A model generated the notes under the pieces. The model saw nothing but the letters and a program-made list of their open reading frames with translations. It was not told the DNA's origin and did not search any database. This document shows positions 48,961-60,345 of a stretch of DNA of 64,000 nt, in pieces (positions within the stretch are counted from its first letter, which is position 1; every line of letters begins with the position of its first letter). The translations under genes were made by a program, and so were the position numbers. Source of the stretch: Odontocerum albicorne (taxonomy: Eukaryota; Arthropoda; Insecta; Trichoptera; Odontoceridae); the NCBI GenBank assembly GCA_949825065.1, contig OX463859.1, forward strand, positions 15,333,220 to 15,397,219, read 5' to 3'.

Positions 48961-48984
48961 AAAAATAATATCGATAGTAAAAAT

Positions 48985-49135
48985 AATAAAAGGACTATTT
49001 ATATAACGTCGTGCAGAGAACAGACTCTCCTCAAAAGCGTTCTAACTCGGGATTCGACTACAGAACTAGTAACGACTAAATCCCTGTTAAAATACCACAC
49101 CCCATTGGATCGATTTGGGACAGTCCATTTGTTTG
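48985..49135 (-). mobile_element. SINE-B
   Basis: Minus strand: GAATCCCGAGTTAGAACGC, then TTTGAGGAGAGTCTGTTCTC. Confidence 0.7.
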
Positions 49136-49164
49136 ACGCCCATCTAAATCAATTCACAGATCAA

Positions 49165-49500
49165 ATATATGTGATAATCGAGATAATAATTTCCGAAGGT
49201 ATCTCCATTCAACCTTACATCAGTACATCTTTGAACATATTGGCTACTTCAATCTAGTGGCATCCAAGGATAGTTTTGCTGCTTCCAAAGTCTGTGAAAG
49301 TACTGGCAACTTGCTGGGCTGTTTGACCTTCAGGCTTTAAGCCGATTAATTAGTTTGTTCACTGTACTGTGAGTCACTATCCCTTTCCAGTGACGTTGGA
49401 TCTTAAGTCCGTCGTCGCTTCTATTCTTTTTAAAACTCAGGTGTGTCGCTGTCGGAGGAGCTTTTCTCTGGGTAGTTCCTTCATCGGTACTACGTGACGT
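49165..49500 (-). repeat. Repeat L, copy 2
   Basis: Minus-strand copy of the block at 32195. The frame near its start reads DEGTTQRKAPPTATHL and RSDDGLKIQRHWKG. Confidence 0.55.
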
Positions 49501-49679
49501 AGCGTGCATAAAAATAAAGAAGATAACGATCAGTCTAGTGTAGATCGCGATGGGTAAAGACTTATTTTACTCCACCATAATAGCGTGGGTGATAGGGGGT
49601 ACTAAATACTAAATAATAAATAGTGAAATACTAAATCAACTAAATTGATTCATCTGCTCCTCTCCCAAGCAACTTCCAT

Positions 49680-50220
49680 TAGACTTTTAGACACATATTT
49701 GAAAGATACTATATGTATGGAAATAATCGAAGGTCGACGCGGAATAGGTAGAAGGCGCGACCTATTGGCGAATTAACAGGCATCCAGAAAGTTGAAGAGC
49801 TATTCTGTTTCGCCAAAGACAGATGTTTTTTCAAGAGTGATTACTAACGCCAGGGGGACAGGACACGGCACATGAAGACAAATAATACTTAAGATACTCC
49901 TCAACACCAATTGCAATAATTTCTTATACATTCCCTGTATTTCTATACGGTATTGAACACTGGATATTTACTCAGTGAAATGCGGTGTTATCGAAAAATT
50001 CTACGAGTTTCGTGGGTTGACAAAGTCCGTAAAGATGTTGCGAGAACAAGACAAATAGTTGAAAAATTAACGGGAGTGGTTACATTATGGCATAATAACT
50101 TTGCTGCTGTTACCTCAAAGAATACCTTTAGAGCTGTTACCTCAAAGGTCAAAATATTATCGCCAACCACCGAAGATGATAGCAACTTTAAAGAAGAATT
50201 TAAATACGGTAAAAAATTAC
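49680..50220 (+). mobile_element. LINE-b fragments
   Basis: First part reads EIIEGRRGIGRRR and FAKDR-like residues. Second part reads FLYGIEHWIFT, MRCYRKILRVSWVDKVRKDV and WHNNFAAVTSKVKI. The order implies two copies or a rearranged one. GCTGTTACCTCAAAG is duplicated at about 50102 and 50134. Confidence 0.7.
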
Positions 50221-50684
50221 AAGTAATTTTTTTGTTGTTTCTTAACTCGTGAAGTGTATTATGGATTCCAAAATAAAATGTTGCAGACTTCTGATCTAAA
50301 TGATCCTTAGAAGGGTCAATAGATTGGTAATCGTAAGTTGTACCAAATGTCAAAAATCATAAAACCAATACAATTTAGTAACAGTTAGTTGCGTGTGACT
50401 TTCAGGGTTTATCATCAGGGTTGCGCTGAATTTGAAATATGATTGATTTGTAACCCTGAGCTCTTTATATATCTCGAATATATCAAATGAGTGGATTCGT
50501 GAAGTGATTACTAGACGGAGTCAACATTCTGAAGATAAAGGCAAATTTATGTGTATACCATTATGCAGATTTATTGCGAATATTTTGAATTCATTGCGAA
50601 ACCGATGCATAGTTGCTGTTAGATTAAAATAAAATAGTTTTGGAACGCTGTTTTAAATTTTAGAAAATGTATTTTTGTATTGCA
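50221..50684. other. intergenic stretch, nothing recognised
   Basis: No feature seen. Confidence 0.4.
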
Positions 50685-50855
50685 TTTTGTTGTACACAGT
50701 ATGACCTTATGAACTTGTCATGTGCTAATCTCTATCAATCTACAAACAAAAGGTGTTAAAGAGACATTAAGTGAAAACTAGACTAGAATCTTTTTTAATA
50801 AATCCAACGCAAATCGAACTCGCAACTCTCGAAATAAACGGGTTAAAATATATTT
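50685..50855 (-). mobile_element. SINE-A
   Basis: Minus strand: box GTTGCGAGTTCGATTTGC, body TTCTAGTCTAGTTTTCACTT, 3' end TTCATAAGGTCATACTGTG. Confidence 0.75.
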
Positions 50856-50989
50856 TTTTTTTCTTCCCTCAATTTTAAAGATCGCGATTTCCACGGTCAT
50901 CCACAATCCTTCTCCAGCACAAACAATCTCTTGCTTTATATAACGTCTTTTGAAATTATCACTCCGCTGTTTCACTTGGTCAGTCCATT

Positions 50990-51350
50990 GGGTAGATACT
51001 CAGTCTCTTCTCATTTTGTCATTCATATTTTCCGCCAGAATTTACAACTCAAAGCTGCCCCCTTCCATGCTATTGTTTCAAGTATAACAATTTTTTTACA
51101 CCAAGGCACAGATTCTAACCATTTATATTTTTGTGGTAACATCCACTCTCATTCGAACTCATTCGAACTGTATGTTATATTAGTCTTTCCTTCTTCATTC
51201 GTTCCTTGTTGTAAAACCATCTCAGAGTTTTCTTCTTCATATTGCTCAACAAGCCTTGGGTTCACATTCATACCGAATCACTTCATTCCGTATTCTGTCA
51301 TGCATTGTCCTTTCACATATTTTTCTAAGTGCCAATCACTTAAAAACATG
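50990..51350 (-). mobile_element. LINE-c fragment
   Basis: Minus frames read QNTE, QGLLSNMKKKTLRWF and ERMKKERLI, as in the 38.8-kb copy. A perfect CTCATTCGAA tandem pair lies within it (about 51150). Confidence 0.65.
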
Positions 51351-52294
51351 TGCTCGGGACTCACCGCAAATTTATTGTAGTTAGTGATTTTAAAACACGG
51401 GATCGGGATACAAAATGTTAAGTGCCCTTATATACGTTAATACAGTAATAATTAAAAACGCAAAAAATAAGGTATCATAAAAAAACGAACAATTTTGGAT
51501 ACATATATTTTTCGATATACGAGTATGATCGATATACTATATGATCGATATATGCTTAAACATACCAATGTCATAATAAAATCCAACCAACAACATAAAA
51601 TATAAGTTAAAAATGAAAATATTGAATCACACTCAATGGGATTTTATAGGATAAAATAGTACAGAACCTTCTCTGAGTCAAAACCTTAGATTAAGGAAAT
51701 GTCAAATAAAAAACCTCCGGAACTCAACGTACATCATTTCAAAATACTCACTCCGGACCTCATTTCAAAATATCGACCAATTGAAAAGAACTTTATATTT
51801 CACTTGGTCATTAAAAATGTTAGTTATGTTCACCACGGTTCAAATGAAATTATTTTAATGTTTTTTTTTATTCTAGAGTGAGTTTTAATTTGACACTAGA
51901 GTGAAATTGAGATTGTCACAAGAGAACAATAGCGTCTTCTCAAAAGTGATTTGGACCAATTGGTTCTCCTCCTATTCCTAAAGATGTTTTTTCATTTCTT
52001 ACGCAACTGTTATACCTATTGTGTCATTTGAAATAAATGGCAGACAGAATCACGTAGTTCATTTCAGTAATTTCGTGTATTTGTTGAATGGTATTGTAGA
52101 CGATATGGTTTCATAGGAAGGTAATGTATACGATACTGGGTCCACTGTTACAACAGATTACTGGAAACAATGAAGGAACTGGGAAATGTTTTCCTTGTCT
52201 CTGCAGCCTTGACTCGCTGAAGGCAAAGGATTAACTGATTTACTTAGATCTTCACTTGCACACAGACCAGAATTATAATTAATGACAGCATTGT
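51351..52294. other. intergenic stretch, nothing recognised
   Basis: AT-rich; octamer TACGAGTA at 51518-51525. Confidence 0.5.
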
Positions 52295-52725
52295 ATTATG
52301 TAAGCCTTTCGTTACATACAGTACAACCTAGTGGACTTTATTGCCCTGTGACGAAATTTTTCAACCAACCAGAAAGATGACCTCCATGACCTATTATAGT
52401 AAGACGCATGTCTCTCAGCCCGGAGATTACGGTTTCCATTTCTATTGTGACTCAGATTTTTTTAAAGACTTCCTATCTGCTTTTTCCTCGATGCCTCTTT
52501 AACATCTTCTGGTTGGTTGGGAGAAATTCCCACGTGAAAACAAACTTGCCAGGTTGTATTGTATACAACGAAAGTGTAAGACAATGCAAACCTTTTGAAG
52601 GGGCATTAGGAGAAAATTAGATTAGATTTTTGTTTTTTTTTTAAATCTGGTTTCCAACGGGAATCGAACATGCATTCTCGGATTGAAAGTCTGGCGTCTT
52701 ACCAACTAGGTCATAGAGATTGGTA
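52295..52725. mobile_element. Three SINE-A units in alternating orientation
   Basis: 52295-52378 is a minus 3' piece (CAACCTAGTGGACTTTATTG, CAACCAACCAGAAAG). 52380-52585 is a plus full unit (ACCTCCATGACCTATTATAG ... GTATACAACGAAAGTGTAAG). 52590-52725 is a minus 5' piece with head GTTGGTAAGACGCCAGACTT. Confidence 0.85.
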
Positions 52726-52799
52726 TTTATTATGTCAACTGGTTTATTATTCACTTTATTTTAGTTTATTATCAATGATTATAATTCTGTAGCAAATTT

Positions 52800-53130
52800 G
52801 TATGATCCTACCACTATGCATTTTTTATGAACCAACCTACCAGTATGCAATTTTTATGAACCTACCAGTATGCAATTTTTATGAACCAACCTACCAGTTT
52901 GCAATTTTTATGAACCTACCAGAATACAATTTTTATGAACCTACCAGTATGCAATTTTTATGAACCAACCTACCAGTATGCAATTTTTATGAACTTACCA
53001 GTATGCAATTTTTATGAACCAACCTACCAGTATGCAATTTTTATGAACCTACCAGTATGAAATTTTTATGAACCTACCAGTATGCAATTTTTACGAACCT
53101 ACCAGTATGCAATTTATCAATTATCGTATT
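52800..53130. repeat. Minisatellite, 24- and 28-bp units, about 12 units
   Basis: CCTACCAGTATGCAATTTTT followed by ATGAA, with or without CCAA between units. Highly homogeneous. Confidence 0.95.
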
Positions 53131-53167
53131 TATTAATTACAATTATATAATTTTACAGATACAATTT

Positions 53168-53260
53168 CGTCGGCCTCCTTGTCCTAGTTGGTAAGACACC
53201 TATCTTCAAGCCCGGTGGTTATGGGTTCCATTCCCGTTAGAATCCAGATATTTTTGCGAA
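53168..53260 (+). mobile_element. SINE-A head fragment
   Basis: GGCCTCCTTGTCCTAGTTGG, TAAGACACCTATCTTC and GGGTTCCATTCCCGTTAG. The body is lost. Confidence 0.75.
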
Positions 53261-53744
53261 AAAAATATGGAATACACTGTCGATTTTTGCTTCGAATGGA
53301 ACATCATGGAATCAATTATAAATATTATTATATGTAAAATTGTTTCATGTCTTAGAGCTTGGAGTACTAATAAATATTTTTAATTCTACGTTTTTGCACT
53401 GATCAAACAGACGGACGAAACCAGTATATACGATGATATCTAATTGAGAAATCATTCATTTCAATGAATACAATTCCAATCTAAATTGTATCTAAATTCG
53501 TTTTGTTACAATTAGTTTCAAGTTACGTGCAAACGATACCAATAATTTTTATGTCTGTTAAAATGAAACTTATGTTTGTAAATTTTTGTACAATATTTTC
53601 AATTTCAGTTTGAACATGCTTTTGCTTATGCTTTTGTACAGTGAAATAGTACTTTAATTTAATTTAATAACACAGTGGTGTATAATGTTTTCCCATTTAA
53701 GTGTTAAATATTTTCTAAGTTAATAACTTTATATAATAATCATC
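53261..53744. other. intergenic stretch, nothing recognised
   Basis: No feature seen. Confidence 0.4.
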
Positions 53745-53835
53745 AAGTGGAAGAATTCAAATATATGTGTCGGATTGAGAATTTTGCTGCTTTATGTTTG
53801 TCTACTCCAACAAGGAAATGACTTAATACCTCTAA
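53745..53835 (+). mobile_element. LINE-c tail fragment
   Basis: TATGTGTCGGATTGAG, TTTGTCTACTCCAACAAGGA: the LINE-c 3' end. Confidence 0.6.
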
Positions 53836-53954
53836 AAACAAATTCCTTATAGAAATCAGATCACAAGTTGCGTCGTTTCAACGCTACTAATGACTTGCCG
53901 CAGGGATCTTTTTGGACCGATCTTTGTTTATATTGTTCATAAATGACATTTGAC

Positions 53955-54278
53955 GATCTCCATTACTTGATAAGACGCCTGTCTTCCAGCCTGGAGGTTG
54001 TGGGTTCAATTTTCGCTGGAACCTGATTTAAAAAAAAAGTTTTTAGTCTGGTTTTAACTTATAAACATATTTCTGATTGGCAGGGATAGATAACCACTTG
54101 GTAATAATTCCACAAGGTTGTACTATACAGAAAGAAAGTGGTATATATGATTCGCTCTTACGCTGCTATAGTTGCCAGGTGTAATTTATTTAATAATAGT
54201 GGTTTGAATCCTGAGTTGAAGCGCTCTTGAGGAGAGATAGCTCTCTAAACGACGATGAATAAAATTGTCATTTGAATT
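53955..54278 (+). mobile_element. Composite SINE-A plus SINE-B (dimer), copy 2
   Basis: Same organisation and junction (ATAGTTGCCAGGTGTAATTT) as 15640-15960. The second unit has GAGTTGAAGCGCTCTTGAGG and CTCTCTAAACGACG. Confidence 0.8.
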
Positions 54279-54299
54279 GAAATGAATTTGTTGATATAT

Positions 54300-54570
54300 G
54301 TATTTTAGTATATTATTTATAGTTAGGGCATGAGCATTGTGGAGGTTTAAAGACATTGTAATTTTAGTTAAACGCTGTTTATTCCACTTTATATAACGGT
54401 ATGAAGCTACTGGTTTTAAGGTTTTCCCTTCATCAGGAGGGAAGTACAAACCAGTTTTGTCTATGCTGCCCTTATGATGAGGTAAAGACCTTGAAACCGG
54501 AAGGATTGTACCGTTATATAAAATGGAATAAACAGTGTTTGACTAAAAATAAAATGTCTTTTAATTTCAG
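54300..54570. mobile_element. Repeat F, complete palindrome
   Basis: Arms centre on TACAAACCAGTTTTGTCTAT. The right arm reads TTATGATGAGGTAAAGACCT, TGAAACCGGAAGG ... GGAATAAACAGTGTTTG. The 5' unique segment is as in the 47.2-kb copy. Confidence 0.82.
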
Positions 54571-55374
54571 ATTATTTTATCAAATTATTTAGAAAAATAA
54601 TATGTCTTAAAGACTAATAAACATTGCTGCTGACTTACATCCACGAAATTCAAAAGAAACAATCCAATAAATTCAAACTGTAGCCGTTCGTGAGATTTGA
54701 CAACTCTCAGTATAAAATTATACTGTCATCATTCCATTGAAATACCGAAAGAAAAACTGGGTATATTAACATCAAACCCAGACGATGGTTATTCTATTTT
54801 TATACAGCGTACACATCCAGGTCAAACCTAATGGCATACAAAGCTTAAAGATAAATATACACAGTAATAAATACTCAAATAGGATATAATCCATTCGCAT
54901 TACTGAGAAAGCTCAATATTCTTTCTTTTGAAACATCTTGAAAATGTCAATATTTGAGGTCCTGTTCAAAAGGGACAGCCCGCGAAACAATGAAGAGTGC
55001 TTGAAAAGTTACTCGTTGTATATTTATTGCCAATCTAAAAACAAATAATTATTTCAGAATCTTAAATAGTTCTTAATAACATAACACCATATATTTTCAA
55101 ACACTGTTGGATTAGATGTAGCTTCTGTCAGCAATCTCAAGTTAAACACGTGAAACCGAATGTGTTACTCGTACTACCCTTATATCAGAATGTGTTACTA
55201 CCATATCAGAACGTCTATTGAGGTGTTTCATTGTAATTCACCTTCCGTTGTTAAATTTTCTGGGATTTTGTTTGCTTTCTAAATATTTGTTGATACGGGG
55301 AAGTACCTAATATAATGGCCACATTGACTAAGTTCATATCCTAGCATTAAAATATTATATATATAATTATTTTG
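54571..55374. other. intergenic stretch, nothing recognised
   Basis: A TACTCGTA octamer lies at 55166-55173. No other feature seen. Confidence 0.4.
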
Positions 55375-56225
55375 TATAATAACATCTGTTTTATTGGTCT
55401 TTGTTCATTCATTCGTTCTACATACCCAATCCACAGATTTGTGTATGTAGTACGAATGAGAGTGAAAGGCTTGTGAGAGAAAAAACAAGGAAAGGATTGT
55501 TGGATCGAGTGAATGATATTCTGAAAGAAGGAAACGTAGAAAATTAGAGACATCTTAGAAGCCATATGAAAGTAGTATGGATATAAAGGGTCTTTCAAAT
55601 TGAGCGGTTTTTTATAATTCTTGGATAAAAAAACAGATGGCGTCGCAAACTTGCCTGGGTCTTGTGATATTTGAGAAGTCTAATGTACGAGTATGACATT
55701 TATAAAAATGGAGTCGTTTACAACGCAACAACGCGTTAAAATTGTTGAATTATTTTATGTATTGTTATCTCCGGAAACGGTGATGTTAATTGGCCACCAA
55801 TATCATGTAATTTGACACCGTTGAACTATTTTCTCTGAGGTTACGTGAAAAACCAGGTCTATAAAAATGACCTCCAATCAATTCCTGAGCTGAAGGATGA
55901 AATTATTTGCGTTATTGATGAGTTAGAACCGCAATTATGCCAAAATGTCATCGAAACTTTTGACAAATAGTGGACATCTGTTGAGCTGCAAGAGGCGGAT
56001 ATTGTTTTTGTGTTTGAATGTCATACATTATACTTCAATGACCAATAAAAAGTTTTTTTGAAATCATAGCTAATTGTGTGTTTTATTCAAGAAATGAAAA
56101 AAATTGAATTAAAAAAACCGCTCAATTTTAAAAACCTTTTAGAAGAGATTAAGGGTGTGTGTCGTGACATGAAAGTCTGGCGCTTTGTCTTCTCTGTCTA
56201 CCCCAACAGCGAAATTTAAAATATT
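55375..56225. mobile_element. LINE-c scraps in head-to-head arrangement, the plus one split by a mariner
   Basis: 55375-55440 is minus (WIGYVERMNEQRPIKQM). 55440-55583 is plus (GAGTGAATGATATTCTGAAA, then GCCATATGAAAGTAGTATGG) and continues after the mariner at 56142-56225 (MKVWRFVFSVYPNSE frame). Confidence 0.75.
55586..56139 (+). mobile_element. Internally deleted mariner element (554 bp) with TIRs and TA duplication
   Basis: TIRs: AAGGGTCTTTCAAATTGAGC and, reversed, AAAGGTTTTTAAAATTGAGC, each followed by GGTTTTTT. TA flanks both ends. Inside, a transposase start (MESFTTQQRVKIVELFY) is joined by deletion to the C-terminal part (NWPPISCNLTPLNYFL, NQVYKNDLQSIPELKDEI). The catalytic middle is missing and stops are present. 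Confidence 0.9.
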
Positions 56226-56259
56226 ACATAATACATTGATGGTATGCATATATTTTGTA

Positions 56260-56375
56260 ATATTTTAAATCTGTCAATAAAAGTGCGTTCAACCCCGAGT
56301 TAAGGGCGCTCTTGAGCAGTCTTCTCCTTAAACGGTGATATACGAGTATATGTTAAATTGTCTTAAATAATATAA
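56260..56375 (+). mobile_element. SINE-B
   Basis: GCGTTCAACCCCGAGTT box, AGGGCGCTCTTGAGCAG, CTTAAACGGTGATA, then a TACGAGTA octamer and ATGTTAAATTGTC. Confidence 0.75.
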
Positions 56376-56934
56376 GGAGAAATCCTTATATCCTTTTTCA
56401 CGCGTAGAAATATCCCTTATATAATATGCCTTAAAAGCTTTGTAGGGTAAATGTATACTTTTATTTATTTTAACAATTCCTTTTATTTTTCGTAAATAGA
56501 GAAGTGTAATTTGAACAATTTACCTTTGTTATAAAAATTTGATTACACCGATTTCTAAAATAGTAACTCTTTCTCGCTCAACACTGAGATGATATATCAT
56601 ACAATAGTTTGCATTTTGCATGACGATATATACGTCCGAACAATGAATAAGAAACAATATACTAAAACCGGTGGAAACGCCTTATTAGAAGTGACTTTTG
56701 CAGTTTCGTAATAGACATAGTCAGAAAAAACTTGATACCGCGTTAGTTTCGTTACATAACAACGTGGGAAACGAAGCTTTTGTCTGTTCCGATCTAAAAA
56801 CATTAACTACTTAATAAGTTGGGAACTCTACAGGGTCGGTACGATTTTATTTACAATTAATGCAATGTTATCGGATGGCTGATGGCTCGGAGTGAATACA
56901 AATATTCTTTAATTCAAATTCATTTAATCATCAA
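56376..56934. other. intergenic stretch, nothing recognised
   Basis: No feature seen. Confidence 0.4.
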
Positions 56935-57084
56935 ATTCACTGCGCTCCATCGCAAAAAACCACTGACAGGGTTTTTTTTTTTTAAAAAAAAAAGGTGCTA
57001 CAGTTCACTTGTCAAGGTTTTTGTATACCATAAAACAAAGGTGGTGGAGCGCCGCTCCTCTGCGCTCCACCGCAAAAAAAACAC
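56935..57084. repeat. GC-rich inverted and direct words
   Basis: TGCGCTCCATCGCAAAAAA at 56941 and TGCGCTCCACCGCAAAAAA at 57061 are direct copies. GGTGGTGGAGCGCCGCTCC near 57040 is inverted relative to them. A T14-A10 run lies between. It may be a small foldback element. Confidence 0.5.
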
Positions 57085-57215
57085 TGGGTATAACCCTACC
57101 GGTTTCAAGGCTTTCACCTCATCATCAGGATAGCACGAATAAGGTCTTATTTATGCTCCCCTGATGACGTAGTGAAAGCCTTGAAACCAGTAGGGTTATA
57201 CTGTTACTTATAACA
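57085..57215. mobile_element. Repeat F, core palindrome only
   Basis: GTATAACCCTACCGGTTTCA ... CATCATCAGG, centre ATAGCACGAATAAGGTCTTA, then the mirrored arm. The outer arm segments are missing. Confidence 0.8.
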
Positions 57216-57644
57216 CTCACATCCTCGTTGCTTTGATTCTAAAAGTGACTTAAACACATTATATCTCGCTTCAACAATGTATTGCTTACGTACCATTTTT
57301 TGTATTTTCCTTTTCTTGATAACTTTTTTTCTTTTTTCATATTCCGTATAGTAAATAAATATAAGTTTATTGATAGTGACATATTATGTACACATATAAC
57401 CATATTCTGAAATAATATATACGAGTACATCTCAAGATAATGCCAAAAAAAACATTTAAGAGAGAAGCTATCAAAAGGTCTGAACTCATCTCATTACATC
57501 CCTCTGGTTGAGATACACCCCTACCAATAGAGGGTTACGAGGACATCAGATACTTATCAGCCCACACCCGTGTACATATTTATTAAAAATGTTGCGTGAA
57601 TCTTTAGTAACTATGAGCACTTGAATTGATTCTTAGTGACATTT
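57216..57644. other. intergenic stretch, nothing recognised
   Basis: Octamer TACGAGTA at 57420-57427. Nothing else. Confidence 0.4.
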
Positions 57645-57712
57645 CTTGTTGGTTGATAGAAATTGTGATGTAGTCATACTCGACCAGGTTGTCCTTCGTA
57701 CAATGATTATGA
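57645..57712 (+). mobile_element. SINE-A 3' fragment
   Basis: TTGTTGGTTGATAGAAATTG, CCAGGTTGTCCTTCGTAC: degraded SINE-A 3' half. Confidence 0.45.
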
Positions 57713-58184
57713 ATAAACCTATTTAATAATATGAATAAATGAATTATTATGAATTAACCTATTTAATAAAACCAAAGATTCAAGATAAATATTTTTTATC
57801 TGTATGTACTATATATGTATATCTCTATAGTAAAAATTCTGTCCCTTTTTTCAAAATTATCTTGCTTCACGTGATACCTCTGATCTTATCGCCAGGCCCA
57901 CATAAGGGTGAAGATTTTTTGTCATTTATTACTAGTTGAAAAACACACTAACTGGTTTTAGGTAAAACATCAGTTTTAAATGGTAAAATATTAAAGGGTC
58001 AAGATATTAATATATTTTTTGATACAGGCGGTACAATCTCTAGCCTCGGACCTAGCATTGACAATGGACATTCTGCTGTGTGCCGTTATTTCAAATTCGT
58101 TTCCTTTTAATGATTATTGTTATAAATTTCCTTCCATAAGAAAAAATATATTAAATTTAAGATTTAAATATGCTAATACATACA
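57713..58184. other. intergenic stretch, nothing recognised
   Basis: No feature seen. Confidence 0.4.
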
Positions 58185-58650
58185 TACATTACATTGTGGG
58201 GTAGGCAGATAATATATCTTCACACTTTTCTATCCACGCACACACTTTTCAGCTCTTCCACATGGATACATCGGTTCATGTTATTTTTTTTATTATTCGT
58301 ACTACTCACTTCAGTCATAATTCAAAATCTGGTATCTTCTTTCATGCACACCTTGCGTGTCTGAGTTGCTTAGTAATTCTTTCATGCACACCTTGCGTGT
58401 CTGAGTTGCTTAGTAATTCTTTCGTCGCTCATTCTTTCAGCATATCCAAACTATTGTGAAGCACCTTTTTTGAACTTACTTAAAACATCTATTTTAACCA
58501 TGGATGTATTTCTGAAGTTTTAATTCCACCTTTTATACATTGACACCCCAAATTTTGTGAGTGCACGCATCTCCACAGCATAATGTTACTTATACAAATT
58601 CTGTACATTTCAAGCTCACTTCCATATATCTAAGTGGGTTATATTAGCAT
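58185..58650 (-). mobile_element. LINE-c fragment with a 40-bp duplication
   Basis: The plus strand opens ACATACATACATTACATTGT, the reversed LINE-c end. Further on are reversed coding words as at 38.4 and 38.8 kb. TTCATGCACACCTTGCGTGT plus the next 20 bases are exactly duplicated (58341-58380, 58381-58420). Confidence 0.6.
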
Positions 58651-58779
58651 ACTAATTAATATGTATTGTTATTTTAACTCCTTTCTATAAAGCGCAATTG
58701 TTTTGCGTGGTACTACATTAAGTGCTCCGTTTACCTTATTCTCTGTCACTACTCTTATTTAAACGATTCTAATAAAACA

Positions 58780-59130
58780 ACCATTAAGTTATTGAATAAG
58801 GAATAAAGTGATTAGGGCTGAATGTGAATTTAAGGTTGCTGGATTGAGTAAGTAATAAAGAAAAGAATTGTAAAATGATTTAGAACAAATAAATTAATAA
58901 AAGCTAACAAAACAAATATATAGTGCAAATGTGAGTGAAAGTCGTAGTAGAAGAAAATCAAGTAAAGTATAGTTGGGTCAAGTGAATGCTATTTTGAAGG
59001 AAGAAAATATGGAAAGTCAGAGATATCGTAGGAGTTGAATGATATGGTGAATAGATGTCGAGTTAGGAAAGTCTGACGCTCTCTCTACCCCAGCAGGGAA
59101 ACATCGTAATGGTGTACCTATATATGTTAT
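58780..59130 (+). mobile_element. LINE-c fragment
   Basis: Encodes VIRAECEFKVAGLSK, then GTGCAAATGTGAGTGAAAG and TCTACCCCAGCAGGGAAAC. Confidence 0.7.
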
Positions 59131-59639
59131 GTCTGTTTTTATACAAATTTAAATTAAGGGTTTAAAATTATTTTCACAGACGTAAAAATGTTTATTGGAT
59201 TGTTAAACTCAATCGTAAAATAAAAGCTCCAAACAAATCAATTTATGCCGTTTTATAAATTTATTAAATATTTTAAAACTGTGTTGTGTATTTTTTGCGT
59301 GTATATGGCCATATTACCATCGGATACTTAATGACTGTATTAAATTTTAATGTTTGTAAATAATTGTAATAAAAACATTTCAAAAAGTCATTTCGAAAGG
59401 TTGAAGAACGAATTAAAATGGATTTTGTAAAAGGTTCACTAAAAATGTAACATTTAAATTCAAGCCGTCTCATACTTTCCCATTCGATTCTTTATCAACT
59501 TAAAAAAATGGAAAGTTTCTATCGATATTAAAAACATTTTAGATTCTTAAAATATGTATTATATATACTTTTTTATTTTCATGATGCAAATAAATTTTGG
59601 CAAATATTATAAAAAATCAATAACCTATGAAGGGGTCAC
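59131..59639. other. intergenic stretch, nothing recognised
   Basis: No feature seen. Confidence 0.4.
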
Positions 59640-60165
59640 CGAAAGAAAATGAAGCAGGTTGATGAGTTATACTATCGGAACAGCATATTAACGTGCAATA
59701 AGAGAGTTGAAAGAGACGTTGAAATAAGGGTAACGATAAGAAACAATGTAAACGGAGCACTTAATGTTACATACAACAATCACACTGTATCAAAAGTAGC
59801 AAAAATTACAACTTTTATGGTGTGTTGGTGCTCACAATGACATATGGAAGTGAAACTTTGATATGACATAAGAAAGAGAAAAGTAAGATTATTACTGTGT
59901 AGACACGTGTCCTAAAAAAATGGCCGAGTGTAGACCCGTGTCCTAAAAAAATGGTCAATATACGAAAAAAGGGGGAACGAAGACATCAAATATGAATGTT
60001 CGGATAAAATAGATGTTTTAAGTCAGATGAAGAAAGTGTCTTAAGATGGTTTGTACATATAGAGAGAATGAATGACGAAAGAATGACTAAACAAGTATAG
60101 CAGTCAGAAGTGCAAGGGGTGCATGGAAGATATTGATCGAGGAAAATAAGTTAACCATATTTTTG
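59640..60165 (+). mobile_element. LINE-c fragment
   Basis: Encodes ERDVEIRVTIRNNVNGAL, a frame resembling MTYGSETL, then LRWFVHIERMNDERMTKQV. A tandem GTGTCCTAAAAAAATGG pair sits near 59905-59955. Confidence 0.8.
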
Positions 60166-60224
60166 ATTTGTTTTTAGTATGATAGAAATTGACCAAATAT
60201 CATAGAAATGGTTTTTTACTATTA

Positions 60225-60345
60225 TATATACGAGTACATACGAGTATGTTGCTAATAAACGAGTATGTTGCTAATACGAGTATGTTGCTAATACGAGTAT
60301 GTTGCTTATATTCATATGTATATACTATGTTGCTAATAAACCTAT
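60225..60345. repeat. Short tandem array ACGAGTATGTTGCTAAT
   Basis: About five 14-20-bp units, each starting with the ACGAGTATG word, so that four exact TACGAGTA octamers fall in 71 bp. Confidence 0.85.

Noticed and set aside
50931..51380. 149-codon plus-strand open frame, the longest in the window
   Set aside because: The opposite strand carries LINE-c coding motifs, so this is an antisense shadow.
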